Assembly: GCF_015905305.1 (NCBI RefSeq)
Contig: NZ_JADZLQ010000005.1
Span: 86,181-150,180 of the forward strand
Origin: Pinirhizobacter soli
GTDB lineage: Bacteria > Pseudomonadota > Gammaproteobacteria > Xanthomonadales > Rhodanobacteraceae
Direction of reading: 5' to 3'
DNA: 64,000 bases
The position numbers were made by a program, and so were the translations under genes. The notes under the pieces are model-generated. The model was not told the origin of the DNA. It was given only the letters and a program-made list of their open reading frames with translations, and did no database searches. This document shows, in pieces, positions 8,991-23,648 of the stretch (position 1 is its first letter; each line of letters opens with the position of its first letter).

Positions 8991-9734
8991 ATGTCGAAGC
9001 CTGCTTGCCCTGTCGTCCTGATCACCGGTGCCGCCCGCCGCATCGGCGCGGCGGTGGTGCGCCGCCTTCACGCGGAAGGCTTCGACATCGCGCTGCACTA
9101 CCACCGGTCGAAGGTCGAGGCCCAGGCGTTGGCCGCGGAACTCAGTGCCTTGCGCGCCGACAGCGTACTTACCCTCGACGCCGATCTCGCCGACGATGCC
9201 CGGCTCGCCACCATGGTGGAGGAAGCCGCGCGCTGGCACGGCCGCCTCGACGCGCTGGTGAACAACGCATCCAGCTTCCATGCCACGCCGGTCGGCAGCA
9301 TCGACGGCACGGCCTGGGACAATCTCTTCGCCAGCAACGCACGTGCACCCCTGTTCCTGTCACAGGCGGCGGCACCGCACCTGGCCGTGCACCAGGGCGC
9401 CATCGTCAACATGGTGGACATCTATGCCGAACGCCCGCTTCGCGAGCACACCGTATATGGCATGGCCAAGGCCGCGCTGGTAGCGATGACGCAATCGCTG
9501 GCCATCGAGCTGGCGCCGCAGGTGCGCGTCAATGCCATTGCCCCGGGCGCGATCCTCTGGCCGGAGCACGGCAAGGACTACACGGAACGGGACACGATGA
9601 TCGCCGCGACGCCGCTCAAGCGCTGCGGCGATCCCGACGACATTGCAAGCACGGTGCTGTGGCTGCTTCGCGACGCAAAGTTCGTCACCGGGCAAGTGAT
9701 CCGCGTCGATGGCGGTCGTTCGCTGGCCCTGTAG
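8991..9734 (+). CDS. pteridine reductase-like short-chain dehydrogenase
   Basis: 247 residues. The N-terminal TGAARRIG in place of the usual TGxxxGIG loop is the hallmark of pteridine reductases (FolM/PTR1 type), which reduce dihydrobiopterin or dihydrofolate with NADPH. 'NNAS' at about residue 90, and the catalytic Tyr and Lys in 'YGMAKAAL' near 155-160, are present. The C-terminus 'GQVIRVDGGRSLAL' is standard for the fold. It lies 32 bases after the EcsC gene. A GGGGTCAGAGT palindrome follows the stop by 15 bases. Confidence 0.85.
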   Translation: MSKPACPVVLITGAARRIGAAVVRRLHAEGFDIALHYHRSKVEAQALAAELSALRADSVLTLDADLADDARLATMVEEAARWHGRLDALVNNASSFHATPVGSIDGTAWDNLFASNARAPLFLSQAAAPHLAVHQGAIVNMVDIYAERPLREHTVYGMAKAALVAMTQSLAIELAPQVRVNAIAPGAILWPEHGKDYTERDTMIAATPLKRCGDPDDIASTVLWLLRDAKFVTGQVIRVDGGRSLAL

Positions 9735-9749
9735 CGGCGGCGCGGAAGC

Positions 9750-9775
9750 GGGGTCAGAGTTATTACTCTGACCCC
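9750..9775. repeat. extragenic palindrome, GGGGTCAGAGT family, copy 2
   Basis: GGGGTCAGAGT, a 4-base centre (TATT), then ACTCTGACCCC. It fills the short gap between the convergent pteridine reductase (stop 9734) and NRDE gene (stop 9783). Confidence 0.9.
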
Positions 9776-9782
9776 CAACACG

Positions 9783-10550
9783 CTAGATCGACGCTTCGAT
9801 CGCCACGGCGGTTTCGCCCATCTTCTCGCCATTGGGCCCGAAGCGCCGTTCCACCACGATGGTCGCGCCATCGTGGTCCACCGCAACGATGGTGCTGGCG
9901 CGCGTGCCGTAACGCTCGCCACGGATGAAGGTGGCCGAGAGCTGGCGCTCCAGGTCGATGCCTACACCGGTATCGGGGAGCACGTCGTCAGGCCAGGTGC
10001 CCTCGTGGGCGAGGATCTCGAACAGCGATTCGAAATCACCGTCGTCGGCGCCGTCGATCCAGTGCGCAAGTTTTTCGCAGGCGGCCCGGGTTTTCGGCCA
10101 TGGCGCGTTGAAGTCGGCGTTGGACAGGCCATGCACGCCAGGCACGATCGCTTCCACGCGGGCTTTCGGCCGATTGCCGATGTAGTACGCCGACTGGCCG
10201 TCGAAGGTGAGCAGGTTGAACGGGCGATAGTCGGCTGCGCGCTGGCGCAGGGCTTCGGCATGGCCTGAAGCACTGCCGTCGACCAGGTATTCCACCGGCA
10301 GCAGCCCACGTGAAAGGCCATCGTGGACGTCGCGGGGATCACGCACATTGGTGACTGCACACACCCGGCCCCCGTCGGCGACCCCGAGCCAGGTACCGCC
10401 GGCCTGCAGGTCACGCCCGGCAACGATGCCGGGCTTGTCTTCCCAGCGTGCCAGGGGGGCCGAAGGGCGCTCGTGGAACTCGTCGCGATTGCCCACCAGC
10501 AGCAGGCGCCAGCGGGGGTGCACGTTCCAGGCGAACGCGATCAGGCACAT
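9783..10550 (-). CDS. NRDE family protein (TANGO2-like)
   Basis: 255 residues. Starts MCLIAF, with the conserved Cys at position 2 expected in this Ntn-hydrolase-like family, and carries the defining NRDE tetrapeptide at residues 21-24. Homologous eukaryotic TANGO2 proteins have been linked to heme handling and Golgi or mitochondrial function. No reaction is established in bacteria. The start is fixed by the need for Cys2. It lies downstream of gltD on the same strand, 45 bases away, and converges with the pteridine reductase gene. Confidence 0.85.
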   Translation of the reverse strand: MCLIAFAWNVHPRWRLLLVGNRDEFHERPSAPLARWEDKPGIVAGRDLQAGGTWLGVADGGRVCAVTNVRDPRDVHDGLSRGLLPVEYLVDGSASGHAEALRQRAADYRPFNLLTFDGQSAYYIGNRPKARVEAIVPGVHGLSNADFNAPWPKTRAACEKLAHWIDGADDGDFESLFEILAHEGTWPDDVLPDTGVGIDLERQLSATFIRGERYGTRASTIVAVDHDGATIVVERRFGPNGEKMGETAVAIEASI

Positions 10551-10595
10551 GCAGGTATGACCCCCGGGTGATTCATTCCCCCATTGTGCCGGTTA

Positions 10596-16486
<5,891 letters not shown>

Positions 16487-16589
16487 CAGGCCGCCTCCAG
16501 GCGCGCATTTGCTGGGATAACCCCTCGGGGACACGTTGGCGCGCACGGGATGAAGCTTCCGCGCGAACGCACGATCGGGCATACGCCAC

Positions 16590-16619
16590 ACTTTAGGCAC
16601 ATTTGACGCGCTGCGTCAA
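16590..16619 (-). promoter_or_regulatory. probable sigma-70 promoter of gltBD
   Basis: On the minus strand TTGACG (16614-16619) and TAAAGT (16590-16595) are separated by 18 bases, about 105 bases upstream of the gltB start. The -35 box is embedded in a palindrome, consistent with a regulated promoter. Confidence 0.5.
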
Positions 16620-16638
16620 AAGGTTTGGACGTCCAAAC
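16602..16638. promoter_or_regulatory. two adjacent palindromes, probable operators in the gltB/envC divergent region
   Basis: TTTGACGC-GCT-GCGTCAAA (16602-16620) is followed after two bases by GTTTGGACGTCCAAAC (16623-16638), a perfect 16-bp dyad. The first covers the proposed -35 box of gltB. The second lies just upstream of it. They do not match a regulator that can be named with confidence. Confidence 0.55.
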
Positions 16639-16749
16639 GCGTCAGGTGGCGTTAAATCGACGGTAACGCCTGGGCCAATACCCGGTATGGCGTGGCCGCG
16701 GTGCCGTGTCATGCTATGGCGAGACCCGTTCGAAGGACCCGTCGCAAGC

Positions 16750-17907
16750 ATGCGCAAGCCCACATGTGGCGCCCTCTGCCTGGCCCTCGCCCTCGTCCTG
16801 ACCGCCGCGCCGCCCGTCGCCGCGCAACGCCAGGTGGGCAGCAAGGCCGAGCAGGCGGAAGCGAAGAAAAAACTCGACGACGTGCGCTCGCGTATTGACG
16901 AGGTGACCCGCGAGCAGCGGGAAACTGCCAACCAGCGCGACAGCGCCAACGCGGCGCTCGCACGGCAGGCCGAAGCGGTGGCGGCCGCGGCGAAAGCCGT
17001 GCGCGAAGCCGATGCGGCCCTGGCCGAGAAGGAACACGACCTTGCCCAGCTGGGCGAGCAGCGCGCGACGATGAAGAAAACCCTCGACCGCCAGCGCGCG
17101 GCGCTCGACGACCTGCTGCGCGCCGCCTATACGCTCGGCCACGGCTCGGACTTGCAGACCTTGATGGGCGATCAGGACGTGGACCGCATCGCCCGCGCCC
17201 TGGCTTATTCAAAGTATTTCCAGCAGGACCGAGTGGCGCGCATCAAGACCCTGCTGGGCGACCTCGCCCGCCTGCAGGACATCGAATCGGCCATCGCCAG
17301 CGAACAGGAAGCGCTTAAAGCCCAGCGCGTCGAGCGCGAGGCCAAGGCCACGTCGCTGGGAAAACAGCGTACCGACCAGCAGAAGCTGGTGGCCGAAGCC
17401 AACGCCCGCCTCACCGACCAGGGCCGGAAGATTGCCGCCCTGAAGCAGGACGAGCAATCGATGAATTCGCTGGTCGAACGCCTCCAGAAGGTGATCGAGG
17501 AAGCCCCCGTGGTCTCGGCGCCCTCGGCGGAGCCCGGCAAGCCTTCGGCGAACATCCGTGGGGACCTGCCCTGGCCCGCCACCGGTGCCGTGCATGCGCA
17601 CGGCCCGGGGGTTTCCATCGCCGCCGTCCAGGGGAGCCCCGTACATGCCGTGGCGCGCGGCCGCGTGGTCTACGCCAGCTTCCTGCGTGGCTACGGGATG
17701 CTGGTGATCCTGAACCATGGCGACGGCTGGATGTCCCTCTATGGGAATAACGAAACCCTGCTGCATGGTGTGGGCGATACCGTAGAGGCCGGCCAACCGG
17801 TGGGCACGGCGGCATCGCCTTCGTTGAGCGACGGCGGCGTTTATTTCGAGCTACGGCAGCGCGGCAAGCCGGTGGATCCGGCCAGCTGGCTGTCCAAGCG
17901 CAAGTAA
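16750..17907 (+). CDS. EnvC-like murein hydrolase activator (degenerate M23/LytM)
   Basis: 385 residues from the ATG at 16750, chosen because it opens a clean signal peptide (MRKPTCGALCLALALVL..., cleavage after VAAQ). Residues about 30-265 are heptad-like coiled coil rich in Ala, Glu, Arg and Gln. A C-terminal LytM fold covers about 290-385. Catalytic zinc ligands of active M23 peptidases are missing: the usual YxH is 'LYGNN' and the HLHFE motif reads 'GGVYFELR', as in E. coli EnvC. So it should activate periplasmic amidases at the division site and not cut peptidoglycan itself. ctpA follows after 53 bases, a common pairing in Gammaproteobacteria. Confidence 0.88.
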   Translation: MRKPTCGALCLALALVLTAAPPVAAQRQVGSKAEQAEAKKKLDDVRSRIDEVTREQRETANQRDSANAALARQAEAVAAAAKAVREADAALAEKEHDLAQLGEQRATMKKTLDRQRAALDDLLRAAYTLGHGSDLQTLMGDQDVDRIARALAYSKYFQQDRVARIKTLLGDLARLQDIESAIASEQEALKAQRVEREAKATSLGKQRTDQQKLVAEANARLTDQGRKIAALKQDEQSMNSLVERLQKVIEEAPVVSAPSAEPGKPSANIRGDLPWPATGAVHAHGPGVSIAAVQGSPVHAVARGRVVYASFLRGYGMLVILNHGDGWMSLYGNNETLLHGVGDTVEAGQPVGTAASPSLSDGGVYFELRQRGKPVDPASWLSKRK

Positions 17908-17960
17908 CGCGCCGTGCACGCCTGCCCATTACCATCAGGACCTTGAACCTGGAGATTTGC

Positions 17961-19331
17961 ATGCGTCTTTCCCCGCCCGGCCAGTCCGTCCGCAAGTTCT
18001 TGCGCCTGGCCGCGCCTGTGCTGTTGCTGACCGCCCTCCCCGCGCTGGCCCAGGTACCCCAGCCCGAGGCCCCGGCGGCGGACGCCAGCGCGCTGCCTCC
18101 GCCGTCGATGAAGGGCTCGCCAGCGTCGGCGTCCACCTCCGGCGAGGTATCCCTGGACGACATCCGCAACTTCACCCGCGTCTACCAGATCGTCAAACAG
18201 GCCTATGTCGAGAAAGTGGACGACAAGACCATCATGAAAGCCGCCATCGGCGGCATGGTCACCGGCCTGGACCCCCACGCCGAATACCTGGACAAGGACG
18301 GCCTGGATGAGCTCTCCGAGGACACCACCGGCCAGTACAGCGGCCTCGGGATCGAGGTCCTGCAGGGTGACGGCGAACTGCGCATCGTGGCGCCGATCGA
18401 CGACACGCCCGCCTCGCGCGCCGGCATCAAGCCGGGCGACCTGATCGTCAAAGTCGATGGCATACCGGTGGATCCGCAGAACATCGACGAGGCCTACAAG
18501 AAGCTTCGTGGCCCGCCGGGCAGCAAGATCGTCCTCACCATCCTGCATGAGAAATCCGACAAGCCCATCGACATGCCGCTGGTCCGCGAGCGCATCGCCG
18601 TCACCAGCGTCAAGGTGCGCGAACTGGCACCTGGCTATGCCTACATCCGCGTCTCGCAGTTCCAGGAAGACACCGCGACCGACGTCGAACGGAAGCTTGG
18701 CGAACTGATCAAGAAGAATGGGCCGCAGAAGGGCGCGGTGCTGGATTTGCGCTCAAACCCGGGCGGCCTGCTGACCTCCGCCGTGGGCGTGAGCGACGCC
18801 TTCCTGGATTCGGGCGTGATCGTCACCACCCGCGGCCGCGTCCCCGATGCGAACCTGCATTTCGACGCCCATCCGGGCGACCTCCTGAACGGCGCGCCGA
18901 TGGTGGTGCTGGTGGACAACGGCACCGCGTCAGCGGCGGAGATCGTGTCCGGCGCCCTGAAGGATCACCATCGCGCGCTGATCATGGGCCGGCGCACCTT
19001 CGGCAAGGGCGTGGTGCAAACCGTACTGCCCCTCGACGAGGAGCACGCGGTGAAGATCACAACGGCCCGCTACTACACGCCCAATGGCACTTCGATCCAG
19101 GCCGAAGGCATCAACCCGGACATCACCCTGGCCGACCTCGCCGTCAACAAGAGCGAATCGCCGCCACAGTTGATCGGCTCGGAAGCAGACCTGCCCAACC
19201 ACCTGGCCAATGAATCTGTGGCGGCCAAGGCCGCTGCCGACGACGACGATGGCAAGCTCGCCATCGCCGACTTCGCCCTGTCGCAAGCGCTGAACGTGGT
19301 GCGCGGGCTTTCCCTCGGGCGGCCGCACTAA
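17961..19331 (+). CDS. S41 family C-terminal processing peptidase
   Basis: 456 residues. The ATG at 17961 has GGAG seven bases upstream. A TTG at 17943 is in frame but less likely. Signal peptide at about 1-31 (ending PALAQ). A PDZ domain with 'YSGLGIEV' and 'ASRAGIKPGDLIVKVDG' covers about 120-205. The tail-specific protease core follows, with the Ser-Lys dyad: Ser324 in 'NGTASAAEI' and Lys349 in 'TFGKGVVQT'. It is a periplasmic protease of the CtpA type, thought to cut C-terminal tails and to control peptidoglycan hydrolases, which suits its position behind the EnvC-like gene. Confidence 0.93.
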   Translation: MRLSPPGQSVRKFLRLAAPVLLLTALPALAQVPQPEAPAADASALPPPSMKGSPASASTSGEVSLDDIRNFTRVYQIVKQAYVEKVDDKTIMKAAIGGMVTGLDPHAEYLDKDGLDELSEDTTGQYSGLGIEVLQGDGELRIVAPIDDTPASRAGIKPGDLIVKVDGIPVDPQNIDEAYKKLRGPPGSKIVLTILHEKSDKPIDMPLVRERIAVTSVKVRELAPGYAYIRVSQFQEDTATDVERKLGELIKKNGPQKGAVLDLRSNPGGLLTSAVGVSDAFLDSGVIVTTRGRVPDANLHFDAHPGDLLNGAPMVVLVDNGTASAAEIVSGALKDHHRALIMGRRTFGKGVVQTVLPLDEEHAVKITTARYYTPNGTSIQAEGINPDITLADLAVNKSESPPQLIGSEADLPNHLANESVAAKAAADDDDGKLAIADFALSQALNVVRGLSLGRPH

Positions 19332-19346
19332 GGCAAGCCACCGCAT

Positions 19347-19372
19347 GGCGGCGAGTCGCTTCGACCGCCGCC
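19347..19372. terminator. possible hairpin terminator between convergent ctpA and tatC
   Basis: GGCGGC and GCCGCC arms enclose an inner GTCG/CGAC pair with a three-base loop. It sits exactly between the two stop codons. There is no T-tract, so Rho-independent function is uncertain. Confidence 0.35.
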
Positions 19373-20142
19373 TATTCGCTCTTCTGCAGGTCGGTCGGAG
19401 GCTTCAGCAGGAAGCGCACCGCCAGCAGGCCCACTTCGTACAGCAGGCACATGGGCACGGCCAGCATCACCATCGACAGCAGGTCCGGCGGCGTGATGAA
19501 TGCCGCGATCGCGAACGCACCGACGATGGCATAGCTGCGGAAGCGGGCGAGCTTCTCGGCGTCGACCACGCCCACCGCGGCCAGGATCACCACCGCCACC
19601 GGCACCTCGAAGCACAGCCCGAAGGCTAGGAACATCAGCATGACGAAGTCGAGGTAATGCGTGATGTCCGTCATCATCTCAACACCATCGGGCGTGACGG
19701 CGGTAAGGAACTTGAACGCCGCCGGGAGCACGATGAAATACGCGAAGGCGCAGCCGGCATAGAACAGGAACAGCGCGGCCACCAGCAGCGGCCGGGCCAG
19801 GCGTTTCTCGTGCCGGTACAGGCCCGGGCTTACGAATGCCCACAGCTGGTACAGGATCATCGGCATCGAGATGAACAGCGCCGCCCACAGCGCCAGCTTC
19901 AACGGCGTGAAGAACGAGCTCGCCACTTCGGTGGCGATCAGGTGCGCGCCGGCGGGCAGGCGGGCCACCAGAGGCGCGGCGAGCTCGGTATAGAGGCGAT
20001 TGGCGATCGGAATCAGCGCCATCAAAACCAGGAACAGGGTGACGATGGCCCGGAGCAACCGGGCGCGCAGTTCTACCAGGTGGGAAAACAGGCCTTCCTC
20101 GACAGGATCGTCGGTCGACGGTCCGGGTTCACTTGCTGACAT
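19372..20142 (-). CDS. tatC: Sec-independent protein translocase subunit TatC
   Basis: 256 residues, six predicted membrane segments. The start MSASEPGPS at 20142 overlaps the end of tatB by 14 bases. Longer frames upstream overlap tatB and are rejected. Family features include 'LVELRARLLRAI' at the start of TM1, the 'FFTPLKLALWAALFISMPMILYQLW' region of TM2-3, and 'PDLLSMVMLAVPMCLLYE' in TM6. TatC binds the twin-arginine signal peptide and forms the receptor of the Tat system, which exports folded and often cofactor-containing proteins. It is last in the tatABC operon and converges with ctpA. Confidence 0.96.
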   Translation of the reverse strand: MSASEPGPSTDDPVEEGLFSHLVELRARLLRAIVTLFLVLMALIPIANRLYTELAAPLVARLPAGAHLIATEVASSFFTPLKLALWAALFISMPMILYQLWAFVSPGLYRHEKRLARPLLVAALFLFYAGCAFAYFIVLPAAFKFLTAVTPDGVEMMTDITHYLDFVMLMFLAFGLCFEVPVAVVILAAVGVVDAEKLARFRSYAIVGAFAIAAFITPPDLLSMVMLAVPMCLLYEVGLLAVRFLLKPPTDLQKSE

Positions 20143-20581
20143 CGGGGCCTTCCGGATCCATGGGTGCTGCAGGCGAGCTGACATGCGGCGTTTCGGCGCG
20201 CGGTGCGTCGACATGCGGCACGTCGACAGGCGTATCCGCTGCCTGGGCCGTGTCTTGGCGACCATCGCCGAGCGGCTTGCCACGCATCACGTCGCCAGCC
20301 TCGGTAAAGGTACCGCGCACCTGCTGGTTGACCTCGCTGACCGTGCTGCGCAGGTCGTCGTGCGGCTGGCGCGCGCGTTCGGCGGCCTCGCGCAGGTTGC
20401 GCTTGATTTCCTCGGCCTGGACTTCGCGCTCCACTTCGGCACGCACGCTGTCCCAGCCGGTACGCACGCGACGCAACAGGGCGCCCGCGGTGCGGGCGGC
20501 ATGGGGAAGCTTTTCCGGGCCCAGCACGATCAGCGCGATGATGGCCAGCAGGAGCAGCTTGCCGAAGCTGATCTCGATCAT
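20129..20581 (-). CDS. tatB: Sec-independent protein translocase subunit TatB
   Basis: 150 residues. One N-terminal membrane helix with the conserved 'LIVLGPEKLP' motif (Gly-Pro hinge), then an amphipathic helix and a charged helical segment (RAEVEREVQAEEIKRNLREA). The tail from about residue 105 is Pro/Asp/Ala rich and disordered, longer than in short TatB proteins. It sits between tatA (15-base gap) and tatC (14-base overlap). TatB partners TatC in the substrate receptor complex. Confidence 0.95.
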   Translation of the reverse strand: MIEISFGKLLLLAIIALIVLGPEKLPHAARTAGALLRRVRTGWDSVRAEVEREVQAEEIKRNLREAAERARQPHDDLRSTVSEVNQQVRGTFTEAGDVMRGKPLGDGRQDTAQAADTPVDVPHVDAPRAETPHVSSPAAPMDPEGPDVSK

Positions 20582-20596
20582 GACGGAGTGACGAGG

Positions 20597-20854
20597 TTAG
20601 TTCGGGCGGTCGCGCTCGGCGCGCGCCGCATCGGCGGCGGCCTTGGCGGCGTCGGCTGACGGCGGTGCGTGCTCGGCCGGCGGATCGGCGCGCAGCTGCT
20701 CGGCAGCCTGGCGCTTGGCTTCTTCATCGCCATCGAGGCCTTTCTTGAAATCGCGGACGGCGCCGCCGAGGTCCGAGCCGATGTTGCGCAGCTTCTTGGT
20801 GCCGAAGATCAGCACGACGACGACGACCAGCAAGACGATATGGATGGTGCTCAT
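20597..20854 (-). CDS. tatA: Sec-independent protein translocase subunit TatA
   Basis: 85 residues from the ATG at 20854. Single N-terminal hydrophobic helix followed by '[24 protein letters not shown]', the TatA amphipathic helix with the FG hinge. It forms the pore or membrane-weakening oligomer of the Tat translocase. The C-terminal part is Ala-rich and charged. It is first of the tatABC operon. The upstream neighbour on the same strand (SYLF protein) ends 63 bases before the start. Confidence 0.94.
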   Translation of the reverse strand: MSTIHIVLLVVVVVLIFGTKKLRNIGSDLGGAVRDFKKGLDGDEEAKRQAAEQLRADPPAEHAPPSADAAKAAADAARAERDRPN

Positions 20855-20917
20855 GGGACAAACCTCGATGACGGCGGGCCCGCGAAGCGGCGCGGGCAAC
20901 GCTCGAAAGTATGACGA

Positions 20918-21604
20918 TTAGCGCTGAGTGTACTCTTCCAGCCTGTCGCGGAAATCGACAATCGGTGTAGGCACATTCTGAACTCCGCCTTCGAAAATCC
21001 TACGTGGCGTCACGCCGCTGCCGTAAATAGCTGTATTTGCATCGTAATCGATGCGCAGCGCGGAGCCGTCCAGGGCGACGCCGGCGAACAGGCCGCGCGA
21101 ACGCGAGTAAGAATAGATCTCGGCCTTCATCTGGCTGTCCGTGGCCGCGGTGGCGGTACGGCCGACCGGCCCGGCGGCCGCCGAGGCGTCCGCGCCCAGA
21201 GTGAACTTGCCGTTGACAATGGAATCCACGCCGCGCTGGGTACGGAAGACCAGGATCACGTCGGTGGAGGAAATGCCTGCCTGGAAACCCACGCTGCCAC
21301 CGGTGAGAGTCACGAAGCTGGGGTTCGACCAGGTGCCGTCCGCACCCTTGACCGAGATCAGGCCTTCGCCACGGCGGCCACCGAAGACCAGGCCCGCCTT
21401 GACCATGTCAGGGATGACGGCAATCGCGTGGGCGTCGCGAAGCAGGTCGGTGGGAATGCCCTTGTCGGGCGCCTCCATGATTTCCTTCAGCACGCGTACG
21501 GCATTGCGTGCACGGACGTCCGGTGGGTCTTCGGCATGTACGGCGGCGAAGGGCGCCGCGACGAGTGCTAGGACGACAAGGAAACGGGCGAACGGCTTGA
21601 CCAT
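20918..21604 (-). CDS. SYLF-domain (YSC84-type) lipid-binding periplasmic protein
   Basis: 228 residues. AAGGAG lies about 8 bases before the ATG at 21604, which opens a signal peptide (1-23, ending AVHA). The rest is a SYLF domain: 'IPDMVKAGLVFGGRRGEGLI', 'PSFVTLTGGSVGFQAGISSTDVILVF' and 'IYSYSRSRGLFAGVALDGSAL' are the typical conserved blocks (quoted here only to identify the family). Eukaryotic SYLF proteins bind phosphoinositides. Bacterial ones are secreted or periplasmic proteins of unclear role. The gene is divergent from hemH. Confidence 0.87.
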   Translation of the reverse strand: MVKPFARFLVVLALVAAPFAAVHAEDPPDVRARNAVRVLKEIMEAPDKGIPTDLLRDAHAIAVIPDMVKAGLVFGGRRGEGLISVKGADGTWSNPSFVTLTGGSVGFQAGISSTDVILVFRTQRGVDSIVNGKFTLGADASAAAGPVGRTATAATDSQMKAEIYSYSRSRGLFAGVALDGSALRIDYDANTAIYGSGVTPRRIFEGGVQNVPTPIVDFRDRLEEYTQR

Positions 21605-21715
21605 GGGGATGGAACTCCTTTGCGGGGCGGCGTGAGGCGGGTGCGGCATCGGGCTGCACGGTCTGCACCAAGTCGCTATGGCAGACTGCACTGTCCCAAA
21701 GCAGGCCCGAGCCTC

Positions 21716-22762
21716 ATGCCAGGCAGCAATAACTATACCGGCCTTGCCGCCGATTCCTACGCCACCGCGCCGGCGATCGGCGTGCTGCTGGTTAATCTTG
21801 GTACACCTGCCGCGCCCACGGCGGCGGCGGTGCGTCCCTACCTGGCCCAGTTCCTCGGCGATCGGCGGGTGATCGAATACCCCCGGCTGCTTTGGCTGGC
21901 CATCCTGCACGGGGTGATCCTCCGTATTCGGCCTCGGCGTGCGGCGCATGCCTACAGCCGCATCTGGACGGCGCAGGGCTCGCCCCTGCGCGTGCTGAGC
22001 GAAGCCTTGGCCGCGCGCGTGGCGGCGCGGCTGGCCAGCATGCGGCCTGGTCCGGTTCGGGTGGAACTGGCCATGCGCTACGGTGCGCCCGAAGTTTTCC
22101 AGACCATCGTGCGGATGCAGCGCGAGGGCGTGCGCCGGCTGCTGGTGCTGCCGCTGTACCCGCAGTACTCGGCCACCTCCACAGGGTCCGTGCTCGATGC
22201 CATCGCCGACAGCGTCAAACGCCTGCGCTGGCCGCCAGAACTGCGCACGATCAACGATTATCACGACCGCTCGGGCTACATCACCGCACTAGCCGACAGC
22301 GTGCGCGCACATTGGGCTCAGCATGGCCGCGGCGAAATGCTATTGCTGAGTTTCCACGGCATTCCCGAACGTTACGTCAACAACGGCGATCCCTACTACG
22401 ACCAGTGCATGGTCACCGCGCGCCTCCTGCGCCAGGCGCTGGGCCTGGGCGACGTTGATGCCATCATCAGCTTCCAGTCGCGCGTGGGTCGTGAGCGCTG
22501 GCTGCACCCCTATACCGACGAAACCGTGCGCGAACTCGGCCGCCGGGGCGTCAAGCGCTTGGATGTGATCAGCCCCGGATTTGCCGTGGATTGCCTGGAA
22601 ACGCTGGAGGAAATCGCCATGCAGAACGCGGAGTTCTTCCGCGAGGCAGGCGGCGGCACGCTCAGCTACATCCCCTGCCTCAACGACGGCGATGCCCACG
22701 CCACGATGCTTTCGGAGCTGGTGGTGCAGCACCTGCAAGGCTGGCCGGAAGCGAACGCATGA
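21716..22762 (+). CDS. hemH: ferrochelatase
   Basis: 348 residues from the ATG at 21716. Inserts Fe2+ into protoporphyrin IX in the last step of heme synthesis. 'GVLLVNLGTP' opens the fold. 'LPLYPQYSATSTGS' and the catalytic His in 'LLSFHGIPERY' are present, as is the C-terminal 'CLETLEEIA' block. An N-terminal extension of about 15 residues precedes the conserved start of the domain. The stop overlaps the next gene by four bases (ATGA). Heme synthesis fits with the cytochrome oxidase and heme A genes a few kilobases on. Confidence 0.95.
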   Translation: MPGSNNYTGLAADSYATAPAIGVLLVNLGTPAAPTAAAVRPYLAQFLGDRRVIEYPRLLWLAILHGVILRIRPRRAAHAYSRIWTAQGSPLRVLSEALAARVAARLASMRPGPVRVELAMRYGAPEVFQTIVRMQREGVRRLLVLPLYPQYSATSTGSVLDAIADSVKRLRWPPELRTINDYHDRSGYITALADSVRAHWAQHGRGEMLLLSFHGIPERYVNNGDPYYDQCMVTARLLRQALGLGDVDAIISFQSRVGRERWLHPYTDETVRELGRRGVKRLDVISPGFAVDCLETLEEIAMQNAEFFREAGGGTLSYIPCLNDGDAHATMLSELVVQHLQGWPEANA

Positions 22763-23595
22763 GCGAACTGACCATCGACATCCCGGGGTTGCAGCTTGCA
22801 GCGCAGGCCTGGGGCGACGAAAACCTTCCGCCGCTGCTGGCCCTGCATGGCTGGCTGGACAACAGCGCCAGCTTCGAGCGGCTAGCGCCGTTGCTGTCGC
22901 AACGCTACCGCCTGATCGCGCTGGACCTGCCCGGCCATGGCGCCTCGGCCCACCTGCCACCGGGCCTGCCCTACCACTATGTGGATTATGTCCGCGCCGC
23001 CATCGCCGCCGCCGATGCGCTGCGCCTGGATCGCTTCAGCCTGCTCGGCCACTCGCTGGGTGCGGGCATCGCCAGCCTCGCGGCCGCGGCCGTGCCCACG
23101 CGTGTGCGGGAACTGTTGCTGGTGGAAGGCCTGGGAGCGATGGCCGACGACGGCTCGCGGACGCTTGAGCGTTTCCGCGAGGGCCTGACTGCGCTGCAGG
23201 AACGCCCGCGCAGCCTGCGCGTCTTCAGCGACATGGACGACGCCATCGCGGCACGGGTGGCCGTGAGCAAGACGCCGGCGGAACTGGTGCAGGGGATGGT
23301 GACCCGGAGCCTGGCCAAAGTCCCTGGCGGATACAGCTGGCGCAGCGACCCGCGCCTTGCCTCATCCACCCCGATCCGCCTGGCCGAAACCCAGGTGATG
23401 TCCCTGCTGCTGGGCATCGAGGCCCCCACCCGCCTGCTGCTGGCCGACCCCGCCATGCCGTACATGGAAACGGAAACCATCCAGGCCCGCATCGATTGCG
23501 TGGCGGATATCACCGTGGAGCGGATGTCCGGAGGGCACCACCTGCATCTGGAGAAACCCGCCGAAGTGGCGGCCTTCTTCCTGCAAAAGAATTAG
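22759..23595 (+). CDS. alpha/beta hydrolase
   Basis: 278 residues. Classic fold: 'LLALHGWLDNSASF' with the oxyanion HGW, the nucleophile elbow GHSLGAG (Ser near residue 97), and a late His in 'SGGHHLHLEKP'. Related to mammalian MEST/serine hydrolase-like proteins. The substrate is unknown. Translation is coupled to hemH by ATGA overlap, an arrangement common in Xanthomonadales, but a role in heme metabolism is not shown. A GGGGTCAGAGT palindrome begins 15 bases after the stop. Confidence 0.85.
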   Translation: MSELTIDIPGLQLAAQAWGDENLPPLLALHGWLDNSASFERLAPLLSQRYRLIALDLPGHGASAHLPPGLPYHYVDYVRAAIAAADALRLDRFSLLGHSLGAGIASLAAAAVPTRVRELLLVEGLGAMADDGSRTLERFREGLTALQERPRSLRVFSDMDDAIAARVAVSKTPAELVQGMVTRSLAKVPGGYSWRSDPRLASSTPIRLAETQVMSLLLGIEAPTRLLLADPAMPYMETETIQARIDCVADITVERMSGGHHLHLEKPAEVAAFFLQKN

Positions 23596-23609
23596 CCCGC
23601 GCGTTGGCC

Positions 23610-23636
23610 GGGGTCAGAGTCAATGACTCTGACCCC
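23610..23636. repeat. extragenic palindrome, GGGGTCAGAGT family, copy 3
   Basis: GGGGTCAGAGTCA, one central base, then TGACTCTGACCCC. Compared with copy 1 the inner arm bases changed on both sides (AA/TT to CA/TG), so complementarity is kept. It lies between convergent stops at 23595 and 23649. Confidence 0.9.
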
Positions 23637-23648
23637 CAATCAGCCACT

